Shown here piece by piece: positions 1-10,274 of a DNA stretch of 64,000 bases. How positions within the stretch are numbered: position 1 is the first letter of the stretch; each line of letters begins with the position of its first letter. This DNA comes from Cynocephalus volans (lineage: Eukaryota > Chordata > Mammalia > Dermoptera > Cynocephalidae). The position numbers and the translations under genes were made by a program. A model generated the notes under the pieces. The model did no database searches and was not told the origin of the DNA. It saw only the letters and a program-made list of their open reading frames with translations. The stretch is from positions 9,453,035-9,517,034 of the forward strand of contig NC_084471.1 of NCBI RefSeq assembly GCF_027409185.1. Reading direction: 5' to 3'.

Positions 1-709
1 AAGACAAGACTATGGGAAAGGAAGTAAGATTCAACTGGCAGAGAACATTAGATTACTCTTCTAAAGAGCTTAGGTACCAGGGAACAGGAGTGTCATCACA
101 GACCGTCTAGCCTGCCTCTTTTCAAGGCAGCCCACCCACTGGAGGCCCTGACACAGGGGTCCAGCAGCTGTCCAACCATCACATCTCTGACGCTAACTGG
201 CTTTCAGATGAACCTTGGGAGTTCTTATCTGCCCACCCCACCCCAATCCTCTCATCCCAAGGTTACTCCTGTATTCTCCTATCACTCCCAACTTCCAACC
301 CACAAGCTATTTCTTGTCCCATCTGGGACAGTAACTACAGCTCTTTAGGTTTCCTATTTTCTCAACAGCCAGGCTTAGAAATCTATAGCCTACTCATACA
401 AAGGTAAAAGCAGCATCATGTTACTGACTGGCACCTAATATGTGCTGAATAAACATTAGTTGTGTAAGATAATGAATGAAATCACAATTTGAAGTCAGAC
501 TGCAGAAGAGTAAATGACTCTTGTAGCTACTTCTGGGCAGTCTTGGAAATGACCTGTGGGTGCTTCTGTCTCTTTTACAGGTCCTCAGACATCATACAAA
601 CAGCCTTTTACATCTAGATGGCTCTGCCCACATGGCCTGTATCCGTGACCCTCTTCATCCATAACCCCCTGACTTTCCTCTCCATCTTCAGGGGCCACTG
701 TGAAGGCAC
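1..709 (-). other. L3MBTL2 intron 2 (partial)
   Basis: No coding exon is visible. The next expected exon (FCS zinc finger) was looked for on the minus strand and is absent. A short MIR-like 3' end lies around 420-480. The rest looks like unique intronic sequence. Confidence 0.7.
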
Positions 710-950
710 CTGGCTCAGAACCACTGCCATCCAAGGAGCGGGGAGTCCCAGGGCTGAGCAAATGCAGGGGGGAGGTGGGCAGCTCCCCTGCTTCCCGATC
801 CTCATTTTCTGCTTCACTTGACTCCTCCAGATAGGAGCTGCTCTCACTGCCCACGCTGCTGTTATAACTTCGGAAACTATCATAGCCACCAAACAGCTCC
901 AAGTCGTCATCTTCCTCTTCTTCCTCCATTGGTTCTGAAGATGGAGTCTC
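710..950 (-). CDS. L3MBTL2: L3MBTL2 exon 2
   Basis: The exon is 241 nt: 80 codons plus one base. The acceptor reads CCACTAG before GAGACTCC. The product is an acidic, serine-rich disordered stretch (six E and three D in a row near the start, then YNSSVGSESSSYLEESSEAE). I place the 3' end after CCAG because the known protein continues P-A-V-C there. The donor is then GTGCCT, a weak match to GTRAGT, and the frame stays open past it for about 40 codons. Confidence 0.9.
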
Positions 951-2526
951 CTAGTGGAAGGATGACACAAACCAGGCAGAAGGACTCGTGATTGGCTTTA
1001 GTGTATGGTGAGAGAAGCTGCAGACCAGCCCCCTTTCCAGTTCTTTGTTAACCCTTTTGGAAACCTTCTAAATATCCTTTTTGTAAGCACCAGGATCATT
1101 ATTCCGATATACACAACATTTCTCCACCACAACCCAACAGACAACAAGACAGAAAATATGTGTTAGGAATTCACCAGGCTCCTCTGTGGATTTATAAATG
1201 ATAATATTTTAACATGGTTCAAATAGAATACAACAATGTGAAAATATCCTCACTAAAACTTTCTAACCTCATTCTTCCCCACTCAGCATATGTACACCAA
1301 AATAATCTCAACTCGAAAACAATTTACTGTATCCACCAACCACAAAAAAAAAAAAAAAAAAAAAAAGTAAAAAGGGGCTGGCCAGTTACTCAACTGGTTA
1401 AAGCACAGCCTTATAACATGAAGGTCACAGGTTGGTGGCCAGCTGCTAAAACAAAAACAATTTAGGTCAAAGAAAAGTTAATTTATGACCCAGACTGCCC
1501 CAAGGAGGATTTAAGAGGCGGATGACACACAGATAGTGATGGCATAGTGGTATGCCACACATAGTGCTATATCCACAGCTTTGGATTCAGCTCTGATCCC
1601 AACTAGCTGTGGGTCCTTGGGCAAGTCATTTAACCTCTGTGGGCCTCGATTTTCTCATCTATAAAATAAGAAAAATATTTGGCTCACAGAATGTGAAATA
1701 TAAATGAGAGATTTATACATGAATCCACCTAGCGTGTGGCAGAAATGGTGTGAAGCAAGGTGAAGAGTTTGGGCTCTGGGCCAGGGCTCAAATACCATCT
1801 CTAGTGCTTACTAGCTGTAGGACCTGCAGCGAATCAATCTCTCAGTGACTCAATTTCCACATCTATAAAGTGAGGACAATACCAATTATTTCATAAGATT
1901 TGGGGGAGAAGTACTCTTAAGAGATAATACAGGTAAAGCATTGAGAAAAGTGACTTGCACATAGTAAATGCTCAATAAATGTTGGCAATTATTATTGGTT
2001 AAAATGGGCTCTCAAGGGCTGGCTGGTTAGCTCACTTGGTTAGAGTGTGGGGCTGATAACACCAAGGTCCTGAGTTCAGATCCCTGTGTCCGCCAGTTGT
2101 CAAAAACAAAAAACAAAAAAACCCCAAAAACCAGCTTCTCAAATCAGACATACCTTGGCTTTGAATCCTGGCTCTACCGGTTATTAACACCGTGATTTTG
2201 TGCAAGATATTTAACCTCGCTGCCTTCAGTTTTTTCATCAGTACAACGGAAAATAACAAGCCTTCTTTAGAAGACTGTTATGAAGACTAAGATATGTAAA
2301 AAGCCCGGTTCTATTTCCAGCAGTTGGTAACAGCTCTAAAAGTGCGAGCAATTACTCTTTTTTAAGATAAGTCTTGGGGCGGGCCCGTGGCTCACTCAGG
2401 AGAGTGTGGTGCTGATAACACCAAGGCCACAGGTTCGGATCCCATATACGGATGGCCGGTTGGTTCACTTGGGAGAGCGTGGTGCTGAGAACACCAAGCC
2501 AAGGGTTAAGATCCCCTTACCGGTCG

Positions 2527-2563
<37 letters not shown>

Positions 2564-3328
2564 TTATTGTGAGGAGATCGACAGGCAAGGAGACAGGAGG
2601 CAAGACTCTCCCAAATCTGTCTCCCGAGCTATTATTTTGATTCCCTATTTTATAATTCTCCTTTACCTCTGCAGATTTTTTGAGCTATTCTACTTTATAT
2701 TTGCAACTGCACATGCATATAGGTTAGGAAGGAAACCAGATTCGAATATAAGGTGCCCAGAAGCCAGATGATGAACGGGTGGGTGGACTACAGGTTGCAG
2801 CAGTGCTTTTCCCACTGCTTTTGGAGGTTTTGGAGGCTGACAGACTTCATTTTCTAGCTGAGTGAACTTCCTGGGGAGTCGCACCACCTCTCTGAACCTC
2901 AGCTATTTTAACCACACAGAGGAAACAACAGCACAGAATTGCTGTGAGTGTGCGGGAGACAATGCGTGCGAACACTCCAGGCACGGAACAACGTCCACTA
3001 AGCTTTAATCTCCCTTCACCTCCCACCTGGATGTGACAGGCCTCGCAACTCCTAACGAACACGACCACGAGACAAGGAAGACAAAAAAGGTTCAGGAGCT
3101 CGCTGGTCCTGAACCCAGCCGGGGACACTGTCCCCTGAACTCATGGGACGCGGGCCCCCGCAGGATGGGAGCAAAAAGTGACGCCAATCGCCTCTGGTCC
3201 TGGTTCAGCTTAACTACCTCAGTTTATCCATCTTTCTACCCTCCACCCTCAAGGCGTCGCGAAAAGCCTCCCGGGGTTCCCTGTCCCAGTCCTCTCCCTC
3301 TCACCTCAACGCCCCGAGGCTTCTCCAT
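710..3328 (-). CDS. L3MBTL2: L3MBTL2, first two coding exons (gene continues past window start)
   Basis: L3MBTL2 is a chromatin reader with an FCS zinc finger and four MBT repeats. It belongs to the PRC1.6 repressor complex (E2F6, MGA, PCGF6, RING1/2) in the nucleus. Only the acidic N-terminus is encoded here: exon 1 gives MEKPRGVE, and exon 2 continues ETPSSEPMEEEEEDDDLE and on to SLDGSGSEP. This matches the human N-terminus as I recall it, with small substitutions after MEKPR. Joined exons run 3328-3305 then 950-710 and leave the frame in phase 1, as needed for the next exon (Ala-Val-Cys-Glu-Met-Cys, the zinc finger), which lies before position 1. The gene is head-to-tail with EP300, as in human. 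Confidence 0.96.
1375..1461 (+). mobile_element. tRNA-Ile-type SINE, monomer
   Basis: A single tRNA-like unit starts GGGGCTGGCCAGTTACTCAA and ends CCAGCTGCTAAAACAAAAAC. It follows a pure A run at 1344-1366, probably the tail of an older element or part of the target site. Confidence 0.75.
1545..1720 (+). repeat. MIR SINE
   Basis: The stretch contains the MIR hallmark of a tRNA-like head followed by GGGCAAGTCATTTAACCTCT and TCTCATCTATAAAAT. Confidence 0.8.
1745..1995 (+). repeat. MIR SINE
   Basis: The core reads TCTCAGTGACTCAATTTCCA then ATCTATAAAGTGAGGACAAT. The 3' end is the LINE2-like GTAAATGCTCAATAAATGTT. Confidence 0.8.
2016..2129 (+). mobile_element. tRNA-Ile-type SINE, monomer
   Basis: It starts GGGCTGGCTGGTTAGCTCAC and TTGGTTAGAGTGTGG, very close to the tRNA-Ile 5' half, and ends in an A-rich tail with C interruptions. 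Confidence 0.85.
2135..2360 (+). repeat. MIR SINE
   Basis: Degraded MIR: TTTGAATCCTGGCTCTACCG, then GTGCAAGATATTTAACCTCG, then a MIR-like tail. Confidence 0.7.
2376..2559 (+). mobile_element. tRNA-Ile-type SINE, dimer
   Basis: Left unit GGGCCCGTGGCTCACTCAGG with B box GGTTCGGATCC. Right unit GGATGGCCGGTTGGTTCACT ends GTTAAGATCCCCTTACCGGT, then CGTCTTT and a long A tail. Confidence 0.92.
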
Positions 3329-3620
3329 GAGACCTAGCTCAGTTTCTTCGACCGTCACAAGGTGCGGGAAGCCATGTTGGCCTCGCCGCTCGCTCCGAGA
3401 GCACTCATTGGCCGCCTTCCTCAGCCGCGGGCCAATCACTTTGCGGGAAAGAGGAAAAGCCGGTTCCGCGCCCCCCCGCGTTCCCATCCCCACTGAGGGG
3501 CGGGAAAGTCGCGGGCGGTTGTGGGACTTGTAGTTCTTCCCCGGGTGCGCGTGGCGTGAGCGTTGCCACAGCGACGCGGTAATCCCGGAGCGCTGACCCT
3601 TCCGCGCCTCGTGCTGACTA
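3090..3620 (-). promoter_or_regulatory. L3MBTL2 CpG-island promoter
   Basis: CG-dense sequence surrounds the first coding exon. Visible motifs: two E2F-type TTTCCCGC sites on the minus strand (3450-3443 and within 3507-3499); CCAAT boxes in both orientations near 3408-3412 and 3432-3436 (NF-Y type); GC boxes around 3496-3503; and ACTACAAGTCCCA (3534-3522, minus), the ZNF143/Staf core. There is no TATA box. This is a typical housekeeping promoter. The start site cannot be fixed without transcript data. Confidence 0.85.
3305..3328 (-). CDS. L3MBTL2: L3MBTL2 coding part of exon 1
   Basis: The minus-strand ATG at 3328-3326 opens 8 codons (MEKPRGVE). A consensus donor follows: GAG then GTGAGA, with the GT at 3304-3303. 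The ATG lies inside the CpG-rich promoter region. The 5'UTR extends to higher coordinates, but its start cannot be placed from sequence alone. Confidence 0.93.
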
Positions 3621-3761
3621 TTCTCATTGTTATGACCTTTTCCCCTCACCGCGAACCTCTTCTTCATTAAACGGTTATGGAACACCTCTGGTGGTCAGGT
3701 ACTGTTACGGGCTCCGGGAATAACCTCGCACTCTCCCGGGTTAGAAATTTAAGGTGCAGAG

Positions 3762-3866
3762 CAGGCTGGTTACCTCAGTTGCTTAGAGTGCGGTGTTATG
3801 ACACCGGATCCCCGAACCAGCCAGCCGCCAAAAAAAAAAAAAAAAAAAAAGAAAGAAAGAAAGAAG
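3762..3866 (+). mobile_element. tRNA-Ile-type SINE, monomer
   Basis: CAGGCTGGTTACCTCAGTTG starts a shortened unit ending CCAGCCAGCCGCC, followed by a pure A tail and then (GAAA)n from 3851. Confidence 0.8.
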
Positions 3867-4489
3867 TTTAAGATACCCTTGTGCCGAATGCGGAGGGACT
3901 CGTTTCCAATTCAGGCAGAAACTGGAATACTCTCATGCCCGACGCTGTAAGTGTCCCGCACGCTCAAGATCCTACCGCACACCCCCCCTCCATCACTATC
4001 TCGTGAATAAAACCTCGAATATGAGGCTCTCCGCCTCATCCCCGTGTTCTAGGCGCTTTTGTGAAGCTTTACAGATATCTTCTCAAATCCGTGGACACTC
4101 AATTCCCGTTCGGATGAGAAAACGGTGGCTCTTCAGGTTTAGACGCTTTCCAAGATCACACAGGATTGGAATTTAAGATTTAGTCTAAATTCTTTCCCTA
4201 TGCTATGCTGTGTTCCAATTAATTGAGAATCTAAATGTAATAAGTAGAGGCTGAATATATGTATAATATATTCCGAAATTTGAGGTCCGCCACACAGATG
4301 TCTAAATCTTCCTTGATTTCTTTCTTTCCTACAACCCCTTCTACTGTAAACCCCCATATCCATGCTGTCAGTGTTGGTTCAACCTCCAAAATATATCCTG
4401 TATCCCTCCACCACCCTTATACAAGCCACTTGTCCATTGCAACAGCCCTTCACCTTGTCTCCTTGTTTGAATCTTCACCTTCTTTAATT

Positions 4490-5045
4490 TCACACAAGTG
4501 ATCTTTTAAGATTATAAACTAGATCATGGTCATTCTCTTGCTTAAACCCCTAATGGCTTCCCTTTGCACTGAGAGTAAAATCCATACACTCCACAAGACC
4601 CTGATTGACTCCAGCTTTCTCTCCAACCTCCTCTTGTACTGTCGTCTTCATCTTTCGCTCTATCCATTCACTCTCCCTTTCTTTCTGTTTCTTGAATTCC
4701 AAGCTTGAGTTGGCCTCAGGGCCTTTGCACTTCCTGAGCCAGTCTTTCCATGGCTCTTCTTATGGCTGGGTTTTCATTTTTCAGCTTTCAGATCAAAGTC
4801 ACTTCCTCAGGGGGCTTTTTATCCAAAATATCTCCCTTCACTCTGTATCCCTTCACCCATTTTTCATCCTTCATTGTACTTATTTCTTTTTGAAATTATC
4901 TTGTTTATTTGCTTCCTTGTTTATTGTCTATCTCCTACCACTAGAATGTAAGTTCCATGATGGCAGGGTCTTAGTCCATCTTGATATCTACTGTATTTCC
5001 AGAGCCAAGAACAGAGCCTAGCATAGAGTAGGTTTTCAATGACCA
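4490..5045 (+). repeat. LINE2 3' end
   Basis: Ancient LINE2: CTTGCTTAAACCCCTAATGG near the start, and the hallmark GAATGTAAGTTCCATGATGG plus CAGAGCCTAGCATAGAGTAG near the end. The preceding 3870-4490 holds no gene that I can support. Confidence 0.8.
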
Positions 5046-5520
5046 AATAGCTAGATAATAAGACTTCAAGAAGTACAACAGGCTACTTCTTGAAGGCAGA
5101 GCACTGAACTGGGTCACTTGCTATTCTGACCATTGTGAACTCTTCAGTTTTTGTTTTACTGTTTTGTCTCCACCAATAGGGTTCCAGGCACAGTTCCTCC
5201 ACAAGGAGGCTCAGGCATTCCTTCTCTGGGCATCGCCTTCCTCATCAAACAATTTGCATTAAGTTAATCTCATTCAATTTGAAAAATTAAATGGTTTCAG
5301 CGTGCAATAAACAACTCAAGATTCAAAATCAAATATGATAAGCAGATGGAGTCTAGGTTTTAATCCATAGAATAGGAATAACAGGACTACATCATTGGAT
5401 TGTTATGAGAATTAATAAATGTGCAGTAGTGGGCACAGGTGGTGGTAGTTATCACCATCCTATTAGACAGTAGGATGACAGCAACCAGCCAAGAAGAACC
5501 TTTATGAGTTGCTTAATCTT

Positions 5521-6098
5521 TGTAGTGGATTGAATTATGTCCCCCCAAACTCACTGAAACTTGAACTGTGTTCCCAAGTTTTTTGTATTAGAAACTTAGC
5601 CCCCACTGTGACTGTTAAGAGGGTGGGAAATCCTATTATGGTAATTGATAGGTGGAACCTTGAAGAGGCGATTGGATTGTAGGACCATGCAGTAGTGAAT
5701 GATTAAAAATGGTGGTCAGGGGCATGGTTCTGAGGGCTTTAAAAAAAGAGAGAAGCATCTGTCTCTCGTTCTCTCTGCTCTTCCTGCTTCCACCATATTG
5801 CAAGGTGAAACCCCTGGGTCACTGTTGCCACCACCAGATGGACTTTGGACTTCCCAGCCTCAGAAACTGTAAGGGGCCGAGCCCGTGGCGCACTCGGGAG
5901 AGTGCGGCGCTGGGAGCGCAGCAACGCTCCCGCCGCGGGTTCGGATCCTATATAGGAATGACCGGTGCACTCACTGGCTGAGTGCCGGTCACAAAAAAAA
6001 AAAAAAAAAAAAGAAACTGTAAGCAATAAATGTTGTTTTCTTCATAAATCATCCAGTTTCAGGTATTTTGTTGTAAGCAATGCAAAAAGGCTAATACA
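5521..6098 (+). mobile_element. MaLR-type solo LTR (interrupted by a SINE)
   Basis: The element runs from TGTAGTGGATTGAATTATGT to GCAAAAAGGCTAATACA and is flanked by a perfect 5-bp duplication ATCTT (5516-5520 and 6099-6103). The 3' part, GAAACTGTAAGCAATAAATG then AATCATCCAGTTTCAGGTAT, is the MST/THE1-like LTR signature. Without the inserted SINE and its 12-bp target repeat it is 428 bp. No internal retroviral region is attached. Confidence 0.85.
5874..6011 (+). mobile_element. tRNA-derived SINE, truncated-dimer class (GAGCCC type)
   Basis: Head GGGCCGAGCCCGTGGCGCAC, B box GGTTCGGATCC, then a shortened second unit TGCACTCACTGGCTGAGTGC followed by CGGTCAC and an A tail. It is flanked by the 12-bp duplication AGAAACTGTAAG (5862-5873 and 6012-6023) inside the solo LTR. 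Confidence 0.93.
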
Positions 6099-6164
6099 AT
6101 CTTTTATTAATATTTAAAAAGCACAATCATGAATTTCACATAAAGACAATCTGCTAATAAAGAC

Positions 6165-7100
6165 AACCTTATTCATCAAATATTTACTTAGTGCCTACTG
6201 TGTGCCAGGCACTGTGCTAGACTCTGGGGAGACATTGGTGAACATCTCTGTCCTTGAGAAGCTTACTGCCTACTATAGGGAGACAGTGAAAACTTGATCA
6301 ACAAACAGCTAGTTCCAACTCAGAAGGAATTTGGCAGGATGTTGTGATGGAGAATGGGGAAGGGAGCTCCTGGATGGGATATGGAGGGAAGAAGGGCCTG
6401 CTATGCAGGATGAATACCTTGACTTGCAGGAAGCGAAGGAGCCATTTAAGGGAAGGGGGTAGTTGGGGGAAGGGCATTCCAGGCAGAGACCCAGGATTTA
6501 GGGAGTGAGGTGGAAAACAGCTCCAATCAGCAGGAGAATGTAAATAGGAAGCCTTTGAAGGTTTTAAGCAGGGGAGTGAATTGAATCAATTCTGGTTGCT
6601 GTGTGGAGAATGGATTGGAGGTGGGTCAAGAGAAGAAGCAGGGATACCAGCTAAAAGATTTTTGTAATGATACAGGTGAAGGATATGGTGGCTGAGACCA
6701 CCTTGGTGGCAGGGTTCACTGGTTAGCTCACTCGGTAGAACGTGGTGCTCAGGAGTTTGGATGCCTGTGCTGGCCAGCTGCCAAAAAAAAAAAAAAAAAA
6801 AAAGACAAACAAAGGTCGAGCACATGCAGAAAAGCAGGATTGGAGAATTATGTTGGAGGCAGTAAGTATTAATACTGTACGTTGTGGGTTTGGAAGAGAG
6901 AGGAATTCAAATTGACTCAGGTAAATTTCAGATGGGTAGATGGTGACGCCACGTTCTATAACATTACAACCTGTAGGAAGAATGAGTTTGGGTAGCTGAA
7001 TGGAGGGAATTAAGAGTTTTGCTTTGTCTGAGATGCCTGTGAGACAGCAGAGAAGAGGAACAGAAGGTAGTGGAGCTCAGAGAGCCCTGAAATGGAGATA
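6165..7100 (-). repeat. LINE2, reverse orientation
   Basis: In plus-strand reading it begins CATTCATCAAATATTTACTT then GTGTGCCAGGCACTGTGCTA, and continues through GAAGGTTTTAAGCAGGGGAG and CTGTGTGGAGAATGGATTGG. These are reverse-complement LINE2 landmarks. A SINE interrupts it at 6711-6803. Confidence 0.75.
6711..6803 (+). mobile_element. tRNA-Ile-type SINE, monomer
   Basis: GGTTCACTGGTTAGCTCACT starts a unit that has lost part of its middle. It ends GGCCAGCTGCC and a 21-nt A tail. Confidence 0.8.
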
Positions 7101-7111
7101 CAAATCCTGCA

Positions 7112-7870
7112 AAAAATTTTTTTCATCTTTAAACTGTCTTTAAATACTCATCAGAGTGCTCCTACATGAAGGAGCTGGGGTGAGAGCTTGTTATGTGTGA
7201 GTACAGGCCTGGGGTGCTCTGAGGAAAAGGTGACCCATCTATCAGGGCAGCTAGGATGCTCCACCCCCGCCCTGGGACAAGGGAGAAGAGTAGAGGGGTT
7301 TTCTATAGGGTCCCAGGGCTAACTGGGAGCCAGCCCTCCCTTGGAGGTAGATCACTGTGGAGGGAACTGAGGAGAAACTCCCATGGTGGCAGTATTAGGC
7401 AGTCACTTACTCAGTGGTACTGTTGATAGCTGGGATAGCCTGGGGCCAGGGTACGCTCCTTAGGGGGCAGCTGGCTGGGGTCCTGTAGGAAACGGGGAGC
7501 ATTGCAAAACTGCTGGGCGGTGTAGCGAGTCAGAAGGATGCCGACACCCTCTGTGAGGGCCAGTGGGATGCCCCCCATCGTTGCCAAGCCCACCATGGCC
7601 AATGGGCCACTGCGGGCAGCCAGCAAAGCCCTGGTCAGTGCCTCGCTGGTGACGGAGTTCCAGGGATCTTCCTTGCCCTACAGCTACACCAGGCTGTAGT
7701 CAATGGCAGAGAACAGGCCCCCTCATACCATGAAGATACCTACAATCTGGGGGGTTCGGATCCTCCCAGTGTTGACACTACCTTTCAACCGGTTCTGAAT
7801 TCCAGCAGGGGCAATCATCCACAACGGGCAAGTCTCCTGAACATACTCCTCCATGGCGCTGGCGTCAGTA
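7112..7870 (-). pseudogene. TIMM17B: TIMM17B processed pseudogene
   Basis: Read on the minus strand, 7854-7411 gives an intronless copy of TIMM17B, a channel-forming subunit of the inner-membrane TIM23 protein import complex. It starts MEEYVQETCP, skips roughly 30 residues of the first membrane segment, resumes at PAGIQNRLKGS, and ends [10 protein letters not shown] with TGA at 7413-7411. In-frame stops follow GIFMV and YSLV, so it is not functional. The last 71 codons are open, which makes a misleading ORF. The 3'UTR-like part runs to an A-run near 7112-7127, consistent with L1-mediated retroposition. Confidence 0.85.
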
Positions 7871-8140
7871 AATTGTGCAATTTTTGGCATCATTCCTTTA
7901 AGACTGAGTGAGAGTCCCTAAAATCCATCTTCACTGTGATGTATTATTTTTCACATCTCAATGCATATATCATCAACAGCACAAGAAAGTGTAAACCCGA
8001 GCTTTCTAGTTTCATACTTGGAAAGTACCAGACTTTGGGGGAGGAACAGAAGCAGAGCGGGAACCCAGTAGCAGGAACTGTCACCATAAGTTGAAATGGC
8101 CATTAGTTAGGAATTCAGTTGAAACATCTTATTAAACACA

Positions 8141-8154
8141 GGTTGCTAAGCAAC
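8141..8154. promoter_or_regulatory. Candidate RFX X-box
   Basis: GGTTGCTAAGCAAC is a near-perfect inverted repeat matching the RFX-family X-box (GTTGCY..RGCAAC type). It lies in non-repeat sequence. No gene start is visible nearby, so its use is unproven. Confidence 0.35.
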
Positions 8155-8299
8155 AGTGGCAACCGTGGAACAGTGTGACCTTTCTTCCTCTCTTTTCAGA
8201 GCCTTCCCTCTGTGGGACAAGGTCCCTCTCTCTGGGATCATTGACCTCTCACCCTCTCACCCTGGGTCATTCCCAATAGCAACACAAACACGCTCTTCT

Positions 8300-9250
8300 G
8301 TCTTTGTACTATACAGATAACTCCCTGGAACTCACCTCCTCTATCTCCTGCCACTGTGCTATTTCACCACTAGAACCTCTTGAAAAATGTGTCTACACAT
8401 ACTACCTCCACTACTGCTTCTTCTTGCGCCTCCATCTGCTCCATCCAAACTGCTTTGGTCAAGTTCGAACAGCTTCTGTGACGTCAGGCCACACCTCTCT
8501 TCTCAGCAGCATTTGATACAACTAGACGACTCCATCTTTCCTGAAATATTGTCCTTTCTTGGGTTCCCCTTGGTTTTCCTCCTACGTCTCTGGCCAGTCC
8601 TCCCTCCTTTGCAGGCCTTTCCTCTTCCACTTGAACTCTAAGTATTGGCATCCTCTGGGACTGTCCTGGGTCCTCGTTTTTTCTCTTTATTTCTCACCTT
8701 AAGTGATGCCTTTCATTCTTAGTGCTGTAAATACCATTTATATGCCCCAAATTCACACCTGCAGCTTGTATGTTTGTCCTCTGAGCTCCAGACTCATGTA
8801 TCCATTTGCCTAGGTAACAATTTGACATTGCATCATAAATCCCAAACAGAACTCTTTACTCTTACCCTAAACCTATTTCTCTGGTAGTTTTTCCTGTTTT
8901 AGTACATAGCACTACCAACCACGCAGGAACTTCCTCTAGATTTCTCCTTCTCCATCCCTAACGATTCATCAGTAAATCCCTTTAATTCTCCCAAATCTAC
9001 CTTAAATGTTTTCACTTCTTTCTATCCCTGCTGCCACCACTTAAATCCAGACTACCATCATCCCATTTGTGGATCACACTGTAGCCCCCCGCTGTGCTCC
9101 CCTCTTACCCTATCCTGTTAACTCTCTACCTAGCAATCTTTTTAAAAATGTAAGTTAAATTGACGAACTCCGCTTATCAGTGATCTGCAGGCTGGCTGCT
9201 CTTTCCTGCATCACACACTTCCGTCTCGCCTTCCCCCCATTATTTTTATT
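8300..9250 (+). repeat. LINE2, ORF2/3' region
   Basis: Pyrimidine-rich sequence with LINE2 landmarks: CTGAGCTCCAGACTCATGTA, CAAACAGAACTCTTTACTCT, ATTCATCAGTAAATCC and CCACCACTTAAATCCAGACT. It is too degraded to code. Confidence 0.7.
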
Positions 9251-9332
9251 AGATCCTTGAGGAGAGAGCGGGGTGACCCAAGTTGAGGTTACAGAGCTTT
9301 TAAGGGAAGAGCCAAGGTAAGACTTATTCATT

Positions 9333-9380
9333 CACAAGGGTTCGAATCTCAGCACCCTCCAGTCGCCAAAAAACAATAAC
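9333..9380 (+). mobile_element. tRNA-Ile-type SINE, 3' fragment
   Basis: Only the end of a monomer is left: AAGGGTTCGAATCTCAGC then CTCCAGTCGCCAAAAAACAA. Confidence 0.55.
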
Positions 9381-9389
9381 AGTAATTCC

Positions 9390-10150
9390 TTTAAATTACT
9401 GACCGCTCCCCACTGCGCTCCGGGCACTGTGGGTACAACAGCGAAGGCGAGGACTGTACAGTTCCTGCCCCCACGTCGCTGCCGTTCTGAAGGAAAGGAG
9501 ACCGACGCTAGCCGGCACCGACACGCGGCTAGGCACGGTGCTAACGGCTGCGGCGCCTGGCTTGCCACGCGTGTCTAGGCAGGGCTCAGGTCGCCTTCCC
9601 CGCTGAATGGGATGGTAGCGGGAAGCGCCTCGCCCTGGAGCTCCCTCAGGAGCACGTGGGAGGAAGGCCGAGCTGAGGTGGTCGCCCCGCCCCATCCCCG
9701 CCCGCCTCCGGGTGAGGGCGGGGCCTGCGGTCACGTGGCCGGCGCGCGCGCGCGGGTTCCGAGTGTCAACCGCCGGCCGCCCCGCCCCGCCCGCCCCCGC
9801 GTCCCGCCCCCGGCGCGCGGCCCCGCTGGAAGGCTGCCGCGGGTGCGCGCCCGGCCGGAGCGGGCAGGATCGCGGCGCGGGCTGGTCCGGACCACTGGGC
9901 AGCCGGGGTCCAGTGTGCGGGGTCAGTGACGGCCGTGGAGGAGGGAGGCGCTGGAGGCCGACACCCCAGACGACTTCTGAGCTGGGACAGCCGGAGGTGG
10001 GACTCCTGCCCCGGGCTTGCGCCCCACGGTGGGGACTGGGAGAAGGCGAGACGCTCCGTGGTCTCAGTCACACTGAGGTGAGGGGGCTGCGCCCGGCCAG
10101 AGCGATGAGCACAGCGCCCGGCACGGAGCGAGCCTTCGGGGTATCATGGC
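9390..10150 (+). promoter_or_regulatory. Orphan CpG island, candidate promoter
   Basis: Very CG-rich sequence including a pure CG run (about 9741-9754), GC boxes (CCCCGCCC and GGGCGGGGCC around 9660-9726) and an E-box GTCACGTGGC (9731-9740) that resembles CLEAR/USF sites. No conserved coding exon starts here on either strand. The open frames through it are what high GC alone produces. In human a noncoding antisense transcript (EP300-AS1) is annotated between these genes, so this may be its promoter or that of another lncRNA. Strand is a guess. Confidence 0.6.
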
Positions 10151-10274
10151 CGGGCTTGCAACCACAGTGCGGGAGAAAACAGGCAAGGGAGTGACAGGGG
10201 ACCGGGCTGACGGAGGGTAACTGCCGTTGTTAAGCACCGAAGCCGCCAGGGGCGGATACCACCCCCTCATCCCC

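Larger units (their letters stand above)
951..3304 (-). other. L3MBTL2 intron 1
   Basis: The intron is packed with old MIR copies and younger tRNA-Ile-type SINEs, listed separately. 2640-3040 is mostly unique sequence with a MIR-like patch at 2850-3010. No other exon is seen. Confidence 0.8.

Noticed and set aside
7411-7626. Open 71-codon TIMM17B C-terminus as a real gene
   Set aside because: The upstream part has stops and a 30-residue gap, no introns and a retroposed 3'UTR, so it is a pseudogene.
8479-8486. Perfect CRE (TGACGTCA)
   Set aside because: It lies inside a LINE2 fragment with no promoter features. Chance is likely.
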